DNA of 64,000 nucleotides from Aaosphaeria pasadenensis (lineage: Eukaryota > Ascomycota > Dothideomycetes > Pleosporales), in NCBI GenBank assembly GCA_022813625.1, contig JAKLMB010000003.1:434001-498000 (forward strand), in the 5' to 3' direction. The translations under genes and the position numbers were made by a program. The notes under the pieces are model-generated. The model searched no databases and had not been told where the DNA came from. It saw only the letters and a list, made by a program, of their open reading frames with translations. This document shows, in pieces, positions 24,517 through 34,616 of this stretch; position 1 is the first letter of the stretch; the number at the start of each line of letters is the position of its first letter.

Positions 24517-25371
24517 ATGATTCAACGTCTGAATCATATTCTGCCTACAGAATCCATGGACTCTCTCTACTCTGACCCAGATGGTCTTCTGCGTTGTAAT
24601 CTTTGCGGTGCTATTGTGGGATTCTGCAGTCACTACTCACCAGTAAGTCTTTCCCTTCCACAACCGTGCTGTCTGAATGCTAATTCTTGCAGTTTACTGG
24701 CACTCCCTTCGAAGCTCCTACTTATATGAACCCTCTAGAATTGCCACAGGGTCCGCTGCAACCACCTGTGTTCGATGACCTTTTCGTCGACTTTCCCGAG
24801 GGGCGCCCTCCAGCGCCAACTTATACTGTCCCTGTCTCTCCCCCGTTACTATATGACTCGAACGTGATCATGCTCGACGAAGATAGTACAACTGTCACCA
24901 CAGAAACAGTCGGGAGCCACGTTCGGGATACCTATACAGTTGGTGATCGTACAATGTGGGCAGAAGTCGAACCCGCAGAAGTCAAGCCGCAGCAGCCCCC
25001 CATTCGCCGACAGCCACCCATCCCAGGCGGATTTCCTTGCACAGTCAAGAAGTGCACGAGGGCTTTCGATCGCTCATGCGATCTTAAGTATGTCCTTGTT
25101 CTTTAACTCTTCTTGCCATGATTTTTCTTTGCTAAGACTACAAAGTCGTCACCATAAATCACATCTTGAACGTGATCAGCGCCCTCACAAATGTGAGCTG
25201 TGCGAATTACGATTCTTGTACCCGAAAGACTGCAAGCGTCATCAGCAAACCCACAATCCACAATTATCCAGACGGACGATTTTCTATTGTACCGAACCTG
25301 GATGCATAAATGTAGACGGTTTCTCTCGTCGTGACAATCTCCTGCGCCATATGCGCAATCACCACCGTTGA
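24517..25371 (+). CDS. C2H2 zinc-finger protein, probable transcription factor
   Basis: Exons 24517-24642, 24693-25087 and 25146-25371 encode 248 residues from this start. Introns are 50 and 58 nt; the second interrupts the first finger. Three C2H2 fingers fill the C-terminal third: CTVKKC...HHKSH, CELCELRF...HQQTH and CTEPGC...HMRNH, spaced like fungal DNA-binding arrays. The middle part is Pro-rich and acidic (VFDDLFVDFPEG), plausible for activation. Near the N-terminus CNLC...CSH resembles an extra small zinc knuckle. The start is uncertain: in-frame ATGs at 24340 (longer, 59 residues more) and 24556 (good Kozak, 13 fewer) are alternatives. No target can be predicted. Confidence 0.78.
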
Positions 25372-27504
25372 CCTATCTGAGGCGATTGCGTCCTCTAAGG
25401 CTAACTCCTCCACTGTTCACATCTAAAATCGGGCATAGGGCGGTCTCGGAGTTTTACGGTATTTGCTTCATTTTGCGGTTCTCCACCTCCCAGCTTCTTC
25501 GGCGTTTCATGATCTTCCTTCGCAAGGCTGAACATGGTAACCTACGTGAAACAAAACCTTTCACGTGACGAAGTCGTTCTGGTTCGAGGTTTTGTCTTTT
25601 GGTTGCCATCATCCCCCTCACACTTATACCCAATCTCCCTCTCGGATCGCGCTGGCATGTGCGTTATCTACTAATCATTTACGGAGTGTATGTCTATCTC
25701 TCAGCAAGGAAAGGAACTCTTCCCTCGTCTCTTATTCCCCTTTCCTCAATCCATCATCTCTTTTTTAGGTCTACGATTTCACGGTTATCGTAATAAATCA
25801 CGGGGAGTACACATCATCACGGGCATCGTTTTCCTTTACCAAATTGGAGTTTCCCAAGTATTATAGCCAGCGCTTTCCCATTTCTTTAGGGGGGAAATTC
25901 TATGCCCGACATCAAGGAAATTGCAAGCACGAGAAAGAGAAAGGGAACCAAGAACCTGGTAAATACCTGTAGAACAAACCTTTCTCAAATTTCAAAGAAA
26001 ATTCAGAGAAAAACAACCCTTTTGAAATCTCCACAACTCAAAGCATCAGAATCCCCTCTTCACACTCCACCACCGGTGCTGCACTGTGACTCACAATCAC
26101 AACGCAACCGCACCACGCAACGCACCACTTTCCACTAGGTAGAAGCGTGCGCGGCGGACAAACAGCAGCAGAGGTCGGCGACGAAAAAGCGTCGTCCACC
26201 GGTTTTGGTGGGGGGCGGGGGGCGGACGACGACTCAGAATCCTCCTCTGGCCCAATTCGTCCTCACCGGTTTTTTCTGTAGTTACGTAGGCAAGTCCCGG
26301 ACCTTTTGCTTGTCCTTGCACCAGTGCTGCTGCTGCTGCTGCTGCTGACTAAGGGGAGAGTTGGGGTTGTACACTGGTTGATAATGTGTAAAGAGGGATA
26401 TGTGTAGGTTGTTGGAGTAGGGTTTTGTATTTGTAGTTACTTGTAACTTGTACGGACATTGTTTGGTAGATTTGAGGTTGGTTTGGTAGGTGATGTGACG
26501 TAATGTATGGAGGGAAATTGAAAGGTTATACGAGATGTTGGAGGAAATACAATGGGTACAGCTTGGTTTTCTACATGCCTGGGTTGTGTCATTACTCCTT
26601 CAATTTCGACATAAGGTTTATGTCAAAACTATAGTTTTTAGACTGTACCAAAATGTTCTTGTTGTTGTAATTCATTGTTGAGCCAAAGGATACATTGTCC
26701 TACTTTCCTTTCTAAGTGTAGATAGCTTGATGTATTTGGCATCATGAGGATAACTCTTCAATCTGTTTGGTGTAAGCATATGTACTTGTTTTTTTAAATG
26801 GGATTCGAAGATGTTAGGCTATCTATAAGTGTCTCTTGTGGCGAAATACATACTTACGTTTCATGTTCTGCTGAGATTCAAGCTTGGCTACAATGTCTCA
26901 AGAGATGCTAAGACAAAAACTTATAATATGTATTATTTCTGAACATATACATGGAGCTCTCAATCTATAATGAAGAGAGTGTATTGCAAGATGTATGGAG
27001 ACAGCGTTGGTATACTACGGGTAATTGTGAAAGATGATGTTGCAGAGATGCAATGAGAGGTCAAGGTAGGATAACATGTGTGACTAGACAGCACCCTATG
27101 TGCGTACAGTTATATCTACAGTTCAAGTAGTTTAATTAGACACAAGGTGTAGTATGTATAGTAACTGAGTATCTAAAAAGATAGCAATTATATCACACAG
27201 AAGATCAGGTAAGGAAGTTCAACATACGACCAGACTACATCGAAGGACTTCACAATCTAGCTATTGTCGAAAGTCATGTCTTCCCCCATCCTACAATTTC
27301 AGAAGACATAGGATGTCTTTGACATCATGTCAGTTCTATGTCTCCCCAGAGTGAGTGTGGTGAAGGTGAAAGCGCGCACAAGTTTGCACTGTGGCCGCCG
27401 ACGCAGCGTTTTCAAAACAACCTCAACATCACAACAACAGCAAAGCAAACCCTCCAAAGCAATCAAATCCCTCATAAAGCTATCAAATCAATTTCATAAT
27501 AAAA
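25372..27504. other. Gene-free region with AT-rich block
   Basis: From 25372 to 26340 base composition is ordinary, with a G-rich stretch near 26208-26226 and a (CTG)n run at 26325-26347. From about 26350 to 27320 the DNA is visibly AT-rich and I found no open frame. It may be an old, mutated transposon, but I could not identify one. The last 150 bp, CAA-rich, look like the leader of the small ORF at 27505. Confidence 0.45.
26325..26347 (+). repeat. (CTG)n trinucleotide repeat
   Basis: TGC/CTG triplets in a row for 23 bases in non-coding DNA. Confidence 0.9.
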
Positions 27505-27729
27505 ATGAACGTCTTGTTGTTGCCTGTGATCCTCGGCCTCCTAGTGAGGATCTACTTCTACATTACCGACAGCGGCGAGGGGCAGTTGACGTGAGTATCA
27601 CCTTGCCTTCAGGATTCGAATGGGAACTTCAATCACTGACGTCGAATGAACTACAGGTACGCCCAGAGAGTGAGGAGAAACCGGTGGAGGAGACGTGGTG
27701 TCGACATCATGCCGACAATTCGCGAATAA
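27505..27729 (+). CDS. Candidate 52-residue protein with one membrane segment
   Basis: Two exons, 27505-27590 and 27657-27729, join across a 66-nt intron with a perfect GTGAGT donor, a CTGAC branch motif and CTACAG acceptor. The product has an N-terminal hydrophobic segment (MNVLLLPVILGLLVRIYFYI) followed by a short acidic stretch and a very basic tail (RVRRNRWRRRG). The A-rich leader ending CATAATAAAAATG looks like a real fungal start. Not recognised; a small membrane-anchored protein is the plain reading, a signal-anchored peptide the alternative. Too short for the ORF itself to be statistical evidence. It lies tail-to-tail with the AA9 gene, 71 bp away. Confidence 0.42.
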
Positions 27730-27800
27730 GGTTCGTCGTCATTCAGTTCTCCAATCCTTCATTTATCTAATCTACACTATCCTACGCTCCTCCACTCTAT

Positions 27801-28917
27801 CTATACGCACTGAGAATAGTAGTCACCATTAGCCTTGCACGTGCTGCCGGCCTCGCAAACCGTACACCCGCTGTACGTCTTCCCACCGCACTGCCCATAC
27901 CTGGCAACCGGAGAACAACTAGGCGTCGTGGGCTTGGGGGGCGCTGGCACCGTCGCGAGGGTGGTGGGAACTGGTTCTGGCTGCGGCTCTGGCGCGGGCG
28001 CGTTGCCGGTGCCGTCCCAGACTGGGCCGCCGGGGATCGGATAGGACGTGGCGGTTTTGGCGGCGTCGCCGTCGATGTTGAAGGCGATTCCTGGGTCGGT
28101 GGCTTTGTAGGCGCCTGGGAAGGCGAGGAGGAGGGAGGAGGGCGGGACGCTGGCGCCGCTGCCGGTTACGAGGAGTTGGGCGCATTCGGGGTAGACTGGG
28201 GGGATGGGGTTAGTGTGGGCGGTCACAAGGCGTTATAATAGAAGGAGTTTTTACATTGAGGGTTGTCCTTTTGATGCAGTGCGAGCAGGTCATGGCGGAT
28301 GAGGTACTCTCCAGGTGCCAAAGTTGCTGGAATCTTCACGTCCCAGGAGAGTGTGTCAACGATTTGGTCGCCGATCCAGATGCCGGCTTGCTGAGTACCT
28401 GAGATGAGCCCAGCATGTGCAATCTTGAACTAAAGGTTCGAAAACCGTCAGTGATTGTGTCTGGGGGACGAGGAGAGGGATAGAACAAACCCAAACAGTG
28501 CCGGCTCCGTCCCAGCCATTGCAGCCTGAGCTAGGGCATTTGGCCATGTAGACCATGATTGCGGCTGGCCTGTGTGTCCACTGGGTCCAGGTTGATTTGA
28601 TTGTGCTCCCAGCGGCAACAGAAGCTGATAGACCGGTTCCAAGGGCACCAGCGTTGTTGCATCGGATGTTCACCTTCTGAAGATCAGGGATCATCAGGGG
28701 ATCAAAGGAGCCGTACTGTCTCTGGATAGACTTTTGACCCGAAGCGCTTTGATAGGGCTGCCATCTGAGAGTCAAGTCAGTGTATGTTGACGTCGAAGAG
28801 GAGTATCGCAAACCCTTGGTAGACATCAGTTCCTATTGTGTACTTTCCAATACCACCATGTGCACTTGCTGTAGCAAGGAGAGATGTAGCTACGTATAGG
28901 AGAGTAGAAAACTGCAT
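27801..28917 (-). CDS. AA9 lytic polysaccharide monooxygenase with C-terminal CBM1
   Basis: Exons 28917-28814, 28764-28491, 28429-28255 and 28195-27801 encode 315 residues; the three introns are 49, 61 and 59 nt. Copper enzyme that oxidatively cleaves cellulose, secreted. Signal peptide 1-19 is cut before H20, which becomes the N-terminal copper ligand (ASA/HGGIGKY). The second histidine is H99 in WTQWTHRP; the axial tyrosine is in the QFYPECAQL motif that spans the last intron. A Pro-rich linker leads to a CBM1 cellulose-binding module at the C-terminus (YGQCGGKTYSGC...YYSQC). The first CBM1 aromatic is Tyr rather than the more usual Trp, still able to bind. Points to plant-biomass use. The gene sits alone in AT-rich DNA with a possible CreA double site upstream. 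Confidence 0.95.
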
Positions 28918-30984
28918 CTTGAAACAAAGTATATACAAAGCCAGCAGAGTGCAGTCAAGTACACAGAGAAGAGGTGACGGGATAACAAAATATATACCAG
29001 TGAGAGCGCCCCCTGACATAGGTGTGCATCGTGGGGGCTTGCCACACCAGGAAACCAGGACTCATGACCCTCTCAAATTAACACACACACTTACGACGCC
29101 AACTGAGTGACATGAAGTCAGTCAATACCTGATCATGCACGGCTCGGTCGTGTAGCCGACATTATCGTCAGCCTCCGGGGCCCCGGAATCTGGAGTTACC
29201 ACATCTAGGTCTCCGCGTGTCTATTAAGAGAGTGAATTTAAGACCCCAGCGAATCACGATGTGCACAAAAAACTTTCTTGCAGCGGGATCATGGTCGGTC
29301 CGGTGGTCGAGGTCGTGGTCATGGATCGTTGTAGATGAAGTGCACAGGGATGCAATATAGCCGGAGGCTTGTATCCGCTTGGGTTTCGGGTAGCATCCCA
29401 AGATTCCGTGAAAAACTCGTACGCGTGATATAGGAATGGTAAATTCAGTGCTCTGTGAATCGAGTTCTGCAACATGCACATTTATCAAGTTACAATGAGA
29501 AGCAAAGCTTGTCACGGCCCAAGAAGAGACTTGAGCAGTAGTAGCAGGCAATATCAGGCTATAGCTCATGTCTCTTATTAATTCGGCAACATATAGCAAC
29601 TAAACTAGCCACTGGCTAGAACGGTGAAGAATTCGTGTATTCTCCTTTCCTCGAACTTAGCCCTACACGCCACTCCTGCAGTCCCCGCAATTTAACAGCC
29701 GTGCAGAGTGCAGGTGCCCTAGCAAGCCCCTCGTACTAATCTTAAGCAGTCAATAGAAACCCGGGGAAGAGACATAGGCTCTACTCATTCTAGCTAGGGT
29801 GCCTGGCAGTTCTGAAGCCGCTTGGATGATTGTGCAACGACGGTCGAGAACATACCACGTTGTACACTAGATACAGAATACTAGTAACTATTCGAAACTT
29901 AGGGAAAGAGAGACTTAAGAGAATAGAGTCTGGTAGTGTCGATTAGGAGACTTTGGTTCGCTTGTTGTCTATAATATAGGATATTAACAGTTTCGATAGC
30001 GCCATGCAATGATGCCCACCTAAGAACGACAAGGAAAATGCTTGGTTCTGCCTTGAAATAACCACGCTACCTTTATTATCAAAGATAGACCTTCTAATTC
30101 TGTAACTGTGATGTAAATCTTAATAAGTAGATAGGCTACTCTGTACCCATGTTAGAAAGGATATAGCAAGATAGTTTTGACACGTGCTCGCTGCTAAGCA
30201 TAGTCCTCTTCAGCACACTCAGTTTAATCACGACTTCTTCAAGAGGATCCCTTAAAGTCAAGATATATACCTGAACTGACCTTTGTGCCCAGAATCTATC
30301 ATATACTTCCAGAAAGAGATTATACAGAGATATATCAAAGCTGCAGTACTACAGATATAAAGACTTCCGTGAGACACTTTATACTTTACATTGTATCATT
30401 ACTTGATACTCTACCCGAAAACCTGTCTACAACAACCTTGGTTAATGAACGAACTGGTCAAAAGAGATACTCTTTGCAGATATGATCAAACCATTCACAG
30501 CTAAACCTGTGTTGTAGCCCAGGCTTGCAAAACTCAAGCAAAGAGCACTGATGAGAGTAGATTATACGCACCACGGTAGATTCTCAAAAGATTACCCTAT
30601 GATTTCCTGCTTGTAATGTGAAAGCACTTGTACTTACTACGATATATCATCGAAATCTTGTACTGTGCTTACGTACCTGCTCTCAGTGTAGGCTGCAAAC
30701 TGTGCTCGATGGCGCAACACCCCAAGGTAAAGGAGGTTGAAGCATGAGTGTCCAATGGCGTAGTGAAGGCAGCGCCTCCCTTCTGTTAAGGAACGACCCT
30801 ACGAACATCAACACCACACTCACCCGACCTACCTTCTTTTCTGAATAACCACGGCACAATTTCCTCACTACGGCGCCTTTTCATCAGAATAAGACACTCC
30901 CATTACCTCAATTTACCTCACTACATCCAAGTCATCATCAGCATTACCTCCACTACTACTATTACCACTCCCACTATCACCATC
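28918..30984. other. AT-rich gene-free region between AA9 and the 147-aa gene
   Basis: The first kilobase is the AA9 promoter. From about 29850 to 30650 the DNA is AT-rich (single lines of 60 bases with about 30-33 percent GC) with no credible frame; a repeat-induced or otherwise decayed repeat is possible but none was identified. The last 100 bp, rich in CATTACCTC and CACTACTAC, look like the leader of the next gene. Confidence 0.4.
29175..29186. promoter_or_regulatory. Possible CreA palindrome upstream of the AA9 gene
   Basis: CCGGGGCCCCGG is a perfect 12-bp palindrome made of two inverted SYGGRG sites, the CreA/Cre1 carbon-catabolite-repressor consensus. It lies about 260 bp upstream of the AA9 start codon. 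Paired CreA sites commonly repress cellulase genes on glucose; binding here is inference. A TTAGCC at 29657-29662 (XlnR-type GGCTAA on the gene's strand, about 740 bp upstream) is a weaker candidate. Confidence 0.35.
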
Positions 30985-31592
30985 ATGGCCTATACACCAC
31001 ACCGCCCCGCCCCCCTCCGCTTCGAAGAGTTCATGAAACTCGAAGAGCAGAAGCTCCTCCAGCGCTTCACGGAGCACTTCGATCGCGGGAGTGCAGGAGT
31101 AAGTCCTCTTCATCCTGACCTACCTACCACGCAGCGTATCCCTCTCACCTATCTACGCCACTCTACCTCACGACTCCACTCCAAAGTAAACAAAACACCT
31201 TCTAACGCGTTACCTACCACCAGACGCCATCGAAAGGGACCGCCAGCGCGACGGCGAGCTTACCCCAGCGGCGATATACCTCTACTGGTTGCGGGGCTGG
31301 GTCGAGTTCGTCGTGCAGACCCAAGCCGATGGAAGCCAGTGGCTCGTTCCGGTGTGGTTGCCCACCGACTACGAGCGGTTCGTGATGCCCTGGCTCGAGT
31401 TCCGGGCTATGGTGAGTATTTCGTTATACAGTATATCGAATCGATGGATGGTTGCTGGGCAGTGAGCTGATGTGGTTGGGTGAACAGTCCAGGTTCGATA
31501 GGCCCCACTATATTGCGGGCATCGAGGCCCGGGGGACAACTGGGCCTCGACAGGTTCAGGTGGGGGAGGAGGAGGTGATGGAAGTGCTCTAG
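30985..31592 (+). CDS. Hypothetical protein, about 147 aa, unrecognised
   Basis: Three coding blocks with clear protein character. Block 1 starts at ATG 30985 (RFEEFMKLEEQKLLQRFTEH). Block 2, 31224-31411, contains IYLYWLRGWVEFVVQ and WLVPVWLPTDYERFVMPWLE. Block 3, 31488-31592, begins SRFDRPHYIAG and ends at TAG. Intron 2 (31412-31487, GTGAGT donor) is clear. Intron 1 is not: the best donor (GTAAGT at 31100) puts block 2 out of frame, while a GTATCC donor at 31136 with the CTAAC branch and CCACCAG acceptor at 31223 keeps it. The second is used here: 30985-31135, 31224-31411, 31488-31592. Trp/Tyr-rich and amphipathic, no signal peptide, no known domain. Function unknown. Confidence 0.5.
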
Positions 31593-32909
31593 GTGGGCAG
31601 TGGCCGGTAGAGAAGGGCCTGAAGAGGAGCAGAAACAGGAGGAGTGGGAAGAAGATGATGAAGAGGAGAAGGAGGCAGAGGAGGAAAGAGGAAGAGGAAG
31701 AATGATGGATGAAAGACTGCAGTAGTCGACATGAACTTTCCAGGATGGTTTTTATATAGACAATACCCAATGGCGTTCTGCTGGCCACGGAGTGGCTTAC
31801 GATGAATACATCTACTAGGCTCTTCACGTTGCAAGAGATCACAGTACCTGAATCAGGAAGCATACAGTGTACTAGGTTACCCAGTCATGACATCTGCAGG
31901 TAACCCTATATTTTAGTATCAACCAAAGAACTAGGCCGGAGGTTTCCATTGGATATGATTAATACCGCCTTCAATGCCCAACGCCTCACTATCTTATCAA
32001 TATGTAGAGGCGGCTAAGGGCCCCTGCAGTGTTGCTTCAGTAGATCTAGCCGATAGAAATGCCTATCGAACCAATAACTGACGCTTGAAAGGTATGTAAC
32101 ATTGTTGTAGACGCGCTCTAATCCTACAGTTTTGCAACTAGAAGACTAGAGCAAGGCTGTGTAGCGTTCGGATGGGGACGTCGGATGGGGAAACGATGTG
32201 CTCTATGTTCGGGCGGACAAAGCCGCGCCTAGCGACTGTCAGGATCAGGGATCCCGACGTCTAGAATGATACTCGTCTGATTACGGGAACGACATCAGTT
32301 GGACTACTAATCATTAGGACGGCTGCAAATGAGGCTTTGGGGACAATTCACATGCATTAGTTATTGGCTCGTGAAAAAGAATTGCTTGTGACTTTTCTCT
32401 TGCTCAAGAACGCGAAAGTAACTAATGTGTATCTTGGGAATATGAAGGGTATCTGGAATAACGACTGCGCAGCTAACAATGATGCAAGGTTTCCTCCCAC
32501 CCACCCCCCTTTTTTCCCCAGCAGTTCGAACAGGGCCCCCACGCAACGCTGAACGAAAACGTCTTTGAAGGATTGAATGATTTGATCGGCTCGTGCTGAC
32601 GGATTCGGGCCGGTCCATACGCAGAACACTAGCTATTGCGATCCGCCTCGAATGAACAGCGAGGAATGACACCCGAAAATTCCAGAATCCCACCCCGTGA
32701 ATTCCAACTCCGAGCCTGTGCAAGTAACAATTCCCGCCCCTGTACAAGCCGTAGCGTCTAGAACTATGATTTTCGGAATAGTCGTAACATGTGCAAGTGT
32801 CCAAACCCGGCCTAGGCGAAAAGAGAATAGATTGTTGGCGTAGATGTTCGAGTCAGGTTGGTCCCTCCTCATATATATTAAAAAAAGTCCAGTCTCTTTC
32901 AGGAAAAGA
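31593..32909. other. Convergent intergenic region
   Basis: About 1.3 kb between two stop codons. It includes a GA-rich purine tract at about 31600-31710 and otherwise ordinary DNA. Overlapping minus-strand frames of 107 and 147 codons show no domain or splice pattern and are not supported. Confidence 0.4.
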
Positions 32910-33335
32910 TCAGGATGATCGATACTCGCTGTGGTCTGTCGTGGATTCCATAACAATGAACTTCAATTTGGTGACATCGGAAAACCTGCTCTCCTCATCG
33001 AGCAGGGCCTCCGCAGGGCCTTTCTCGTTGACCAGGGCGAAGAACTGTTGGAAGTGCAATTCATCGGAGAATCTCATCTCCCCGAGGCAGTCCCATCCGA
33101 CATCCTCCTTGCGGCCAATGAGTAGGCGTGGTAGTCCTAAAGCTCCCGGCTTGCGTTGTGCCTCGTGTTCACTTTCGGCAAGGTAGCGACGTGTCCATGA
33201 TACGGGAAAGAGGTCACCGCAGACTCTCTTCACGAGTGGGACAAATATTTCTTCTTGGTGACGCTTGAATTCTTGAAGTGTGAGGCCTTCTTTGCGGGAG
33301 ACGAGCTGTACGAAGACGATTTCGTCCTTCGGCAT
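32910..33335 (-). CDS. EthD-domain protein
   Basis: Intronless, 141 residues from MPKDE. The EthD/dimeric ferredoxin-like signature is present from the first residues: IVFVQLVSRKEGLTLQEFKR, then the HQEEIFVPLVKRV helix, and a C-terminal DVTKLKFIVMES strand. The family ranges from a bacterial ether-degradation accessory protein to fungal tailoring or monooxygenase-like proteins of aromatic metabolism; members are small dimers, and a substrate cannot be predicted. An upstream in-frame ATG at 33452 would add 39 residues lacking family resemblance, so the inner start, which places the first beta strand right after the methionine, is preferred. Confidence 0.75.
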   Translation of the reverse strand: MPKDEIVFVQLVSRKEGLTLQEFKRHQEEIFVPLVKRVCGDLFPVSWTRRYLAESEHEAQRKPGALGLPRLLIGRKEDVGWDCLGEMRFSDELHFQQFFALVNEKGPAEALLDEESRFSDVTKLKFIVMESTTDHSEYRSS

Positions 33336-34616
33336 GTTGACGGTTGACTGCGGAGAGAATTGACCCGAGAGGATAGCAATGAGGCGTCGGTCAAACTCAG
33401 GGTATGTGAATTGGGTGTAGTGTGAAGAGGCGTCGGATGCAAGACTGTGCAAAACAATGGTATAAGTCGTTGTGATACCAACAACCAGGCAAGTAGAATT
33501 GGAAAGTCAATGGTAGTTGATGGCAAGACACGGCGTAGAAGAGGAGTGAAGAAGTCAACAGAAAGGAGGCAGCGTGGGAGGAGTATATAGTCCAAAAGAT
33601 AGCAAAACAATATTGTCGCGGAGACGGAACCGGTGCCCGATCACTGTTCAGAACTACGACATAAGGACGTCTATCATTCTGCTTATGGAATGGAGCTATT
33701 GGCGCAATGAGAGGGTCATGCATGGAGGGGAAAGTAGAAGTGGAGAGGATCCAGCGAATCCAAGGACCCTGGTCCGCCATAGAAGCATCTCATTTGCGCT
33801 TCATGCGTTTGTGAAGCGGAAAACTGCATGCCTCGAAGCCTGCCCTGGCGTGCGTGTGGCTTGCGCGCTGCTGTTGGGGCGAACCGCTCTTTGTACTCGT
33901 AGTGGTGGCTCGGGTTCGCAATTCGGTTAAGCAAAGTGTTGGAGAACGTAGAGTTGGCAGAGGTCGCCATGCTGTTCAGATACATTCCACGCAACGTGCT
34001 GCTGATGAGCTCACATACATCTATGCAGGTCAGGTATATGTCAAAGTACTCCGTACCTCGTAGCCCGTTTGTCGAGGGAGCAAGAAAAGTGGTTCCCGCT
34101 GTCAAACGGGCGACTCGAAGGACATGAATCCTGGTTAGCACTATTTCGGATGTCTCCCGTCCAGCCGCGCTGCCGCCATCTCAAGCCAATCGTCCCTCAT
34201 CATTGAACGTTGAAGCGTCCATCACGGCTACAACCACCCCATCCGGACACTAGAGTAAACTGCCGATACGTTGCTGCTGTAGGCTACTCGTATGATGAAG
34301 CAGCTAAGCGTGACGGGAAGGTTGATTGCTGGCAGGGAGGGATAATAGATGAATCCTAGGCGATATGGGACATGTCGAAAGTGAGCTACCTCTATCGATA
34401 CTGCGGGGCTCGGCGAATCATTTCTCCGACAAAAAATAATTGTAGACCCGTGCAGTGCAGGAAGAAAAGTTATCCAGACGTACCAGCGAGTATCTCAATT
34501 GATCTGAGAGAAGTTTCTGTCGAACTCAAGCAATTGTGTGCTAGTCTTTCATATTCACGTAGCGTCGAAGGACCAGCGAAACACCCCCATTCAATAACTC
34601 GTCCAACAACAACAAG
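33336..34616. other. Divergent promoter region of EthD gene and rrp8
   Basis: About 1.3 kb with both promoters. It contains one TACTCCGTA copy (34047-34055) and a TACTCGTA (33894-33901). No gene seen. Confidence 0.45.

Noticed and set aside
26350..27300. Possible retrotransposon remnant in the AT-rich block
   Set aside because: Translation in several frames gave no integrase or reverse-transcriptase motif; only the composition is unusual, so no element is annotated.
29168..29599. 143-codon minus-strand ORF upstream of the AA9 gene
   Set aside because: Lies in the AA9 promoter, contains the CreA-like palindrome, and has no protein features.
32361..32956. Minus-strand ORFs of 147 and 107 codons after the EthD gene
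   Set aside because: They overlap each other in different frames and one overlaps the EthD 3' end; no recognised motif or signal peptide.
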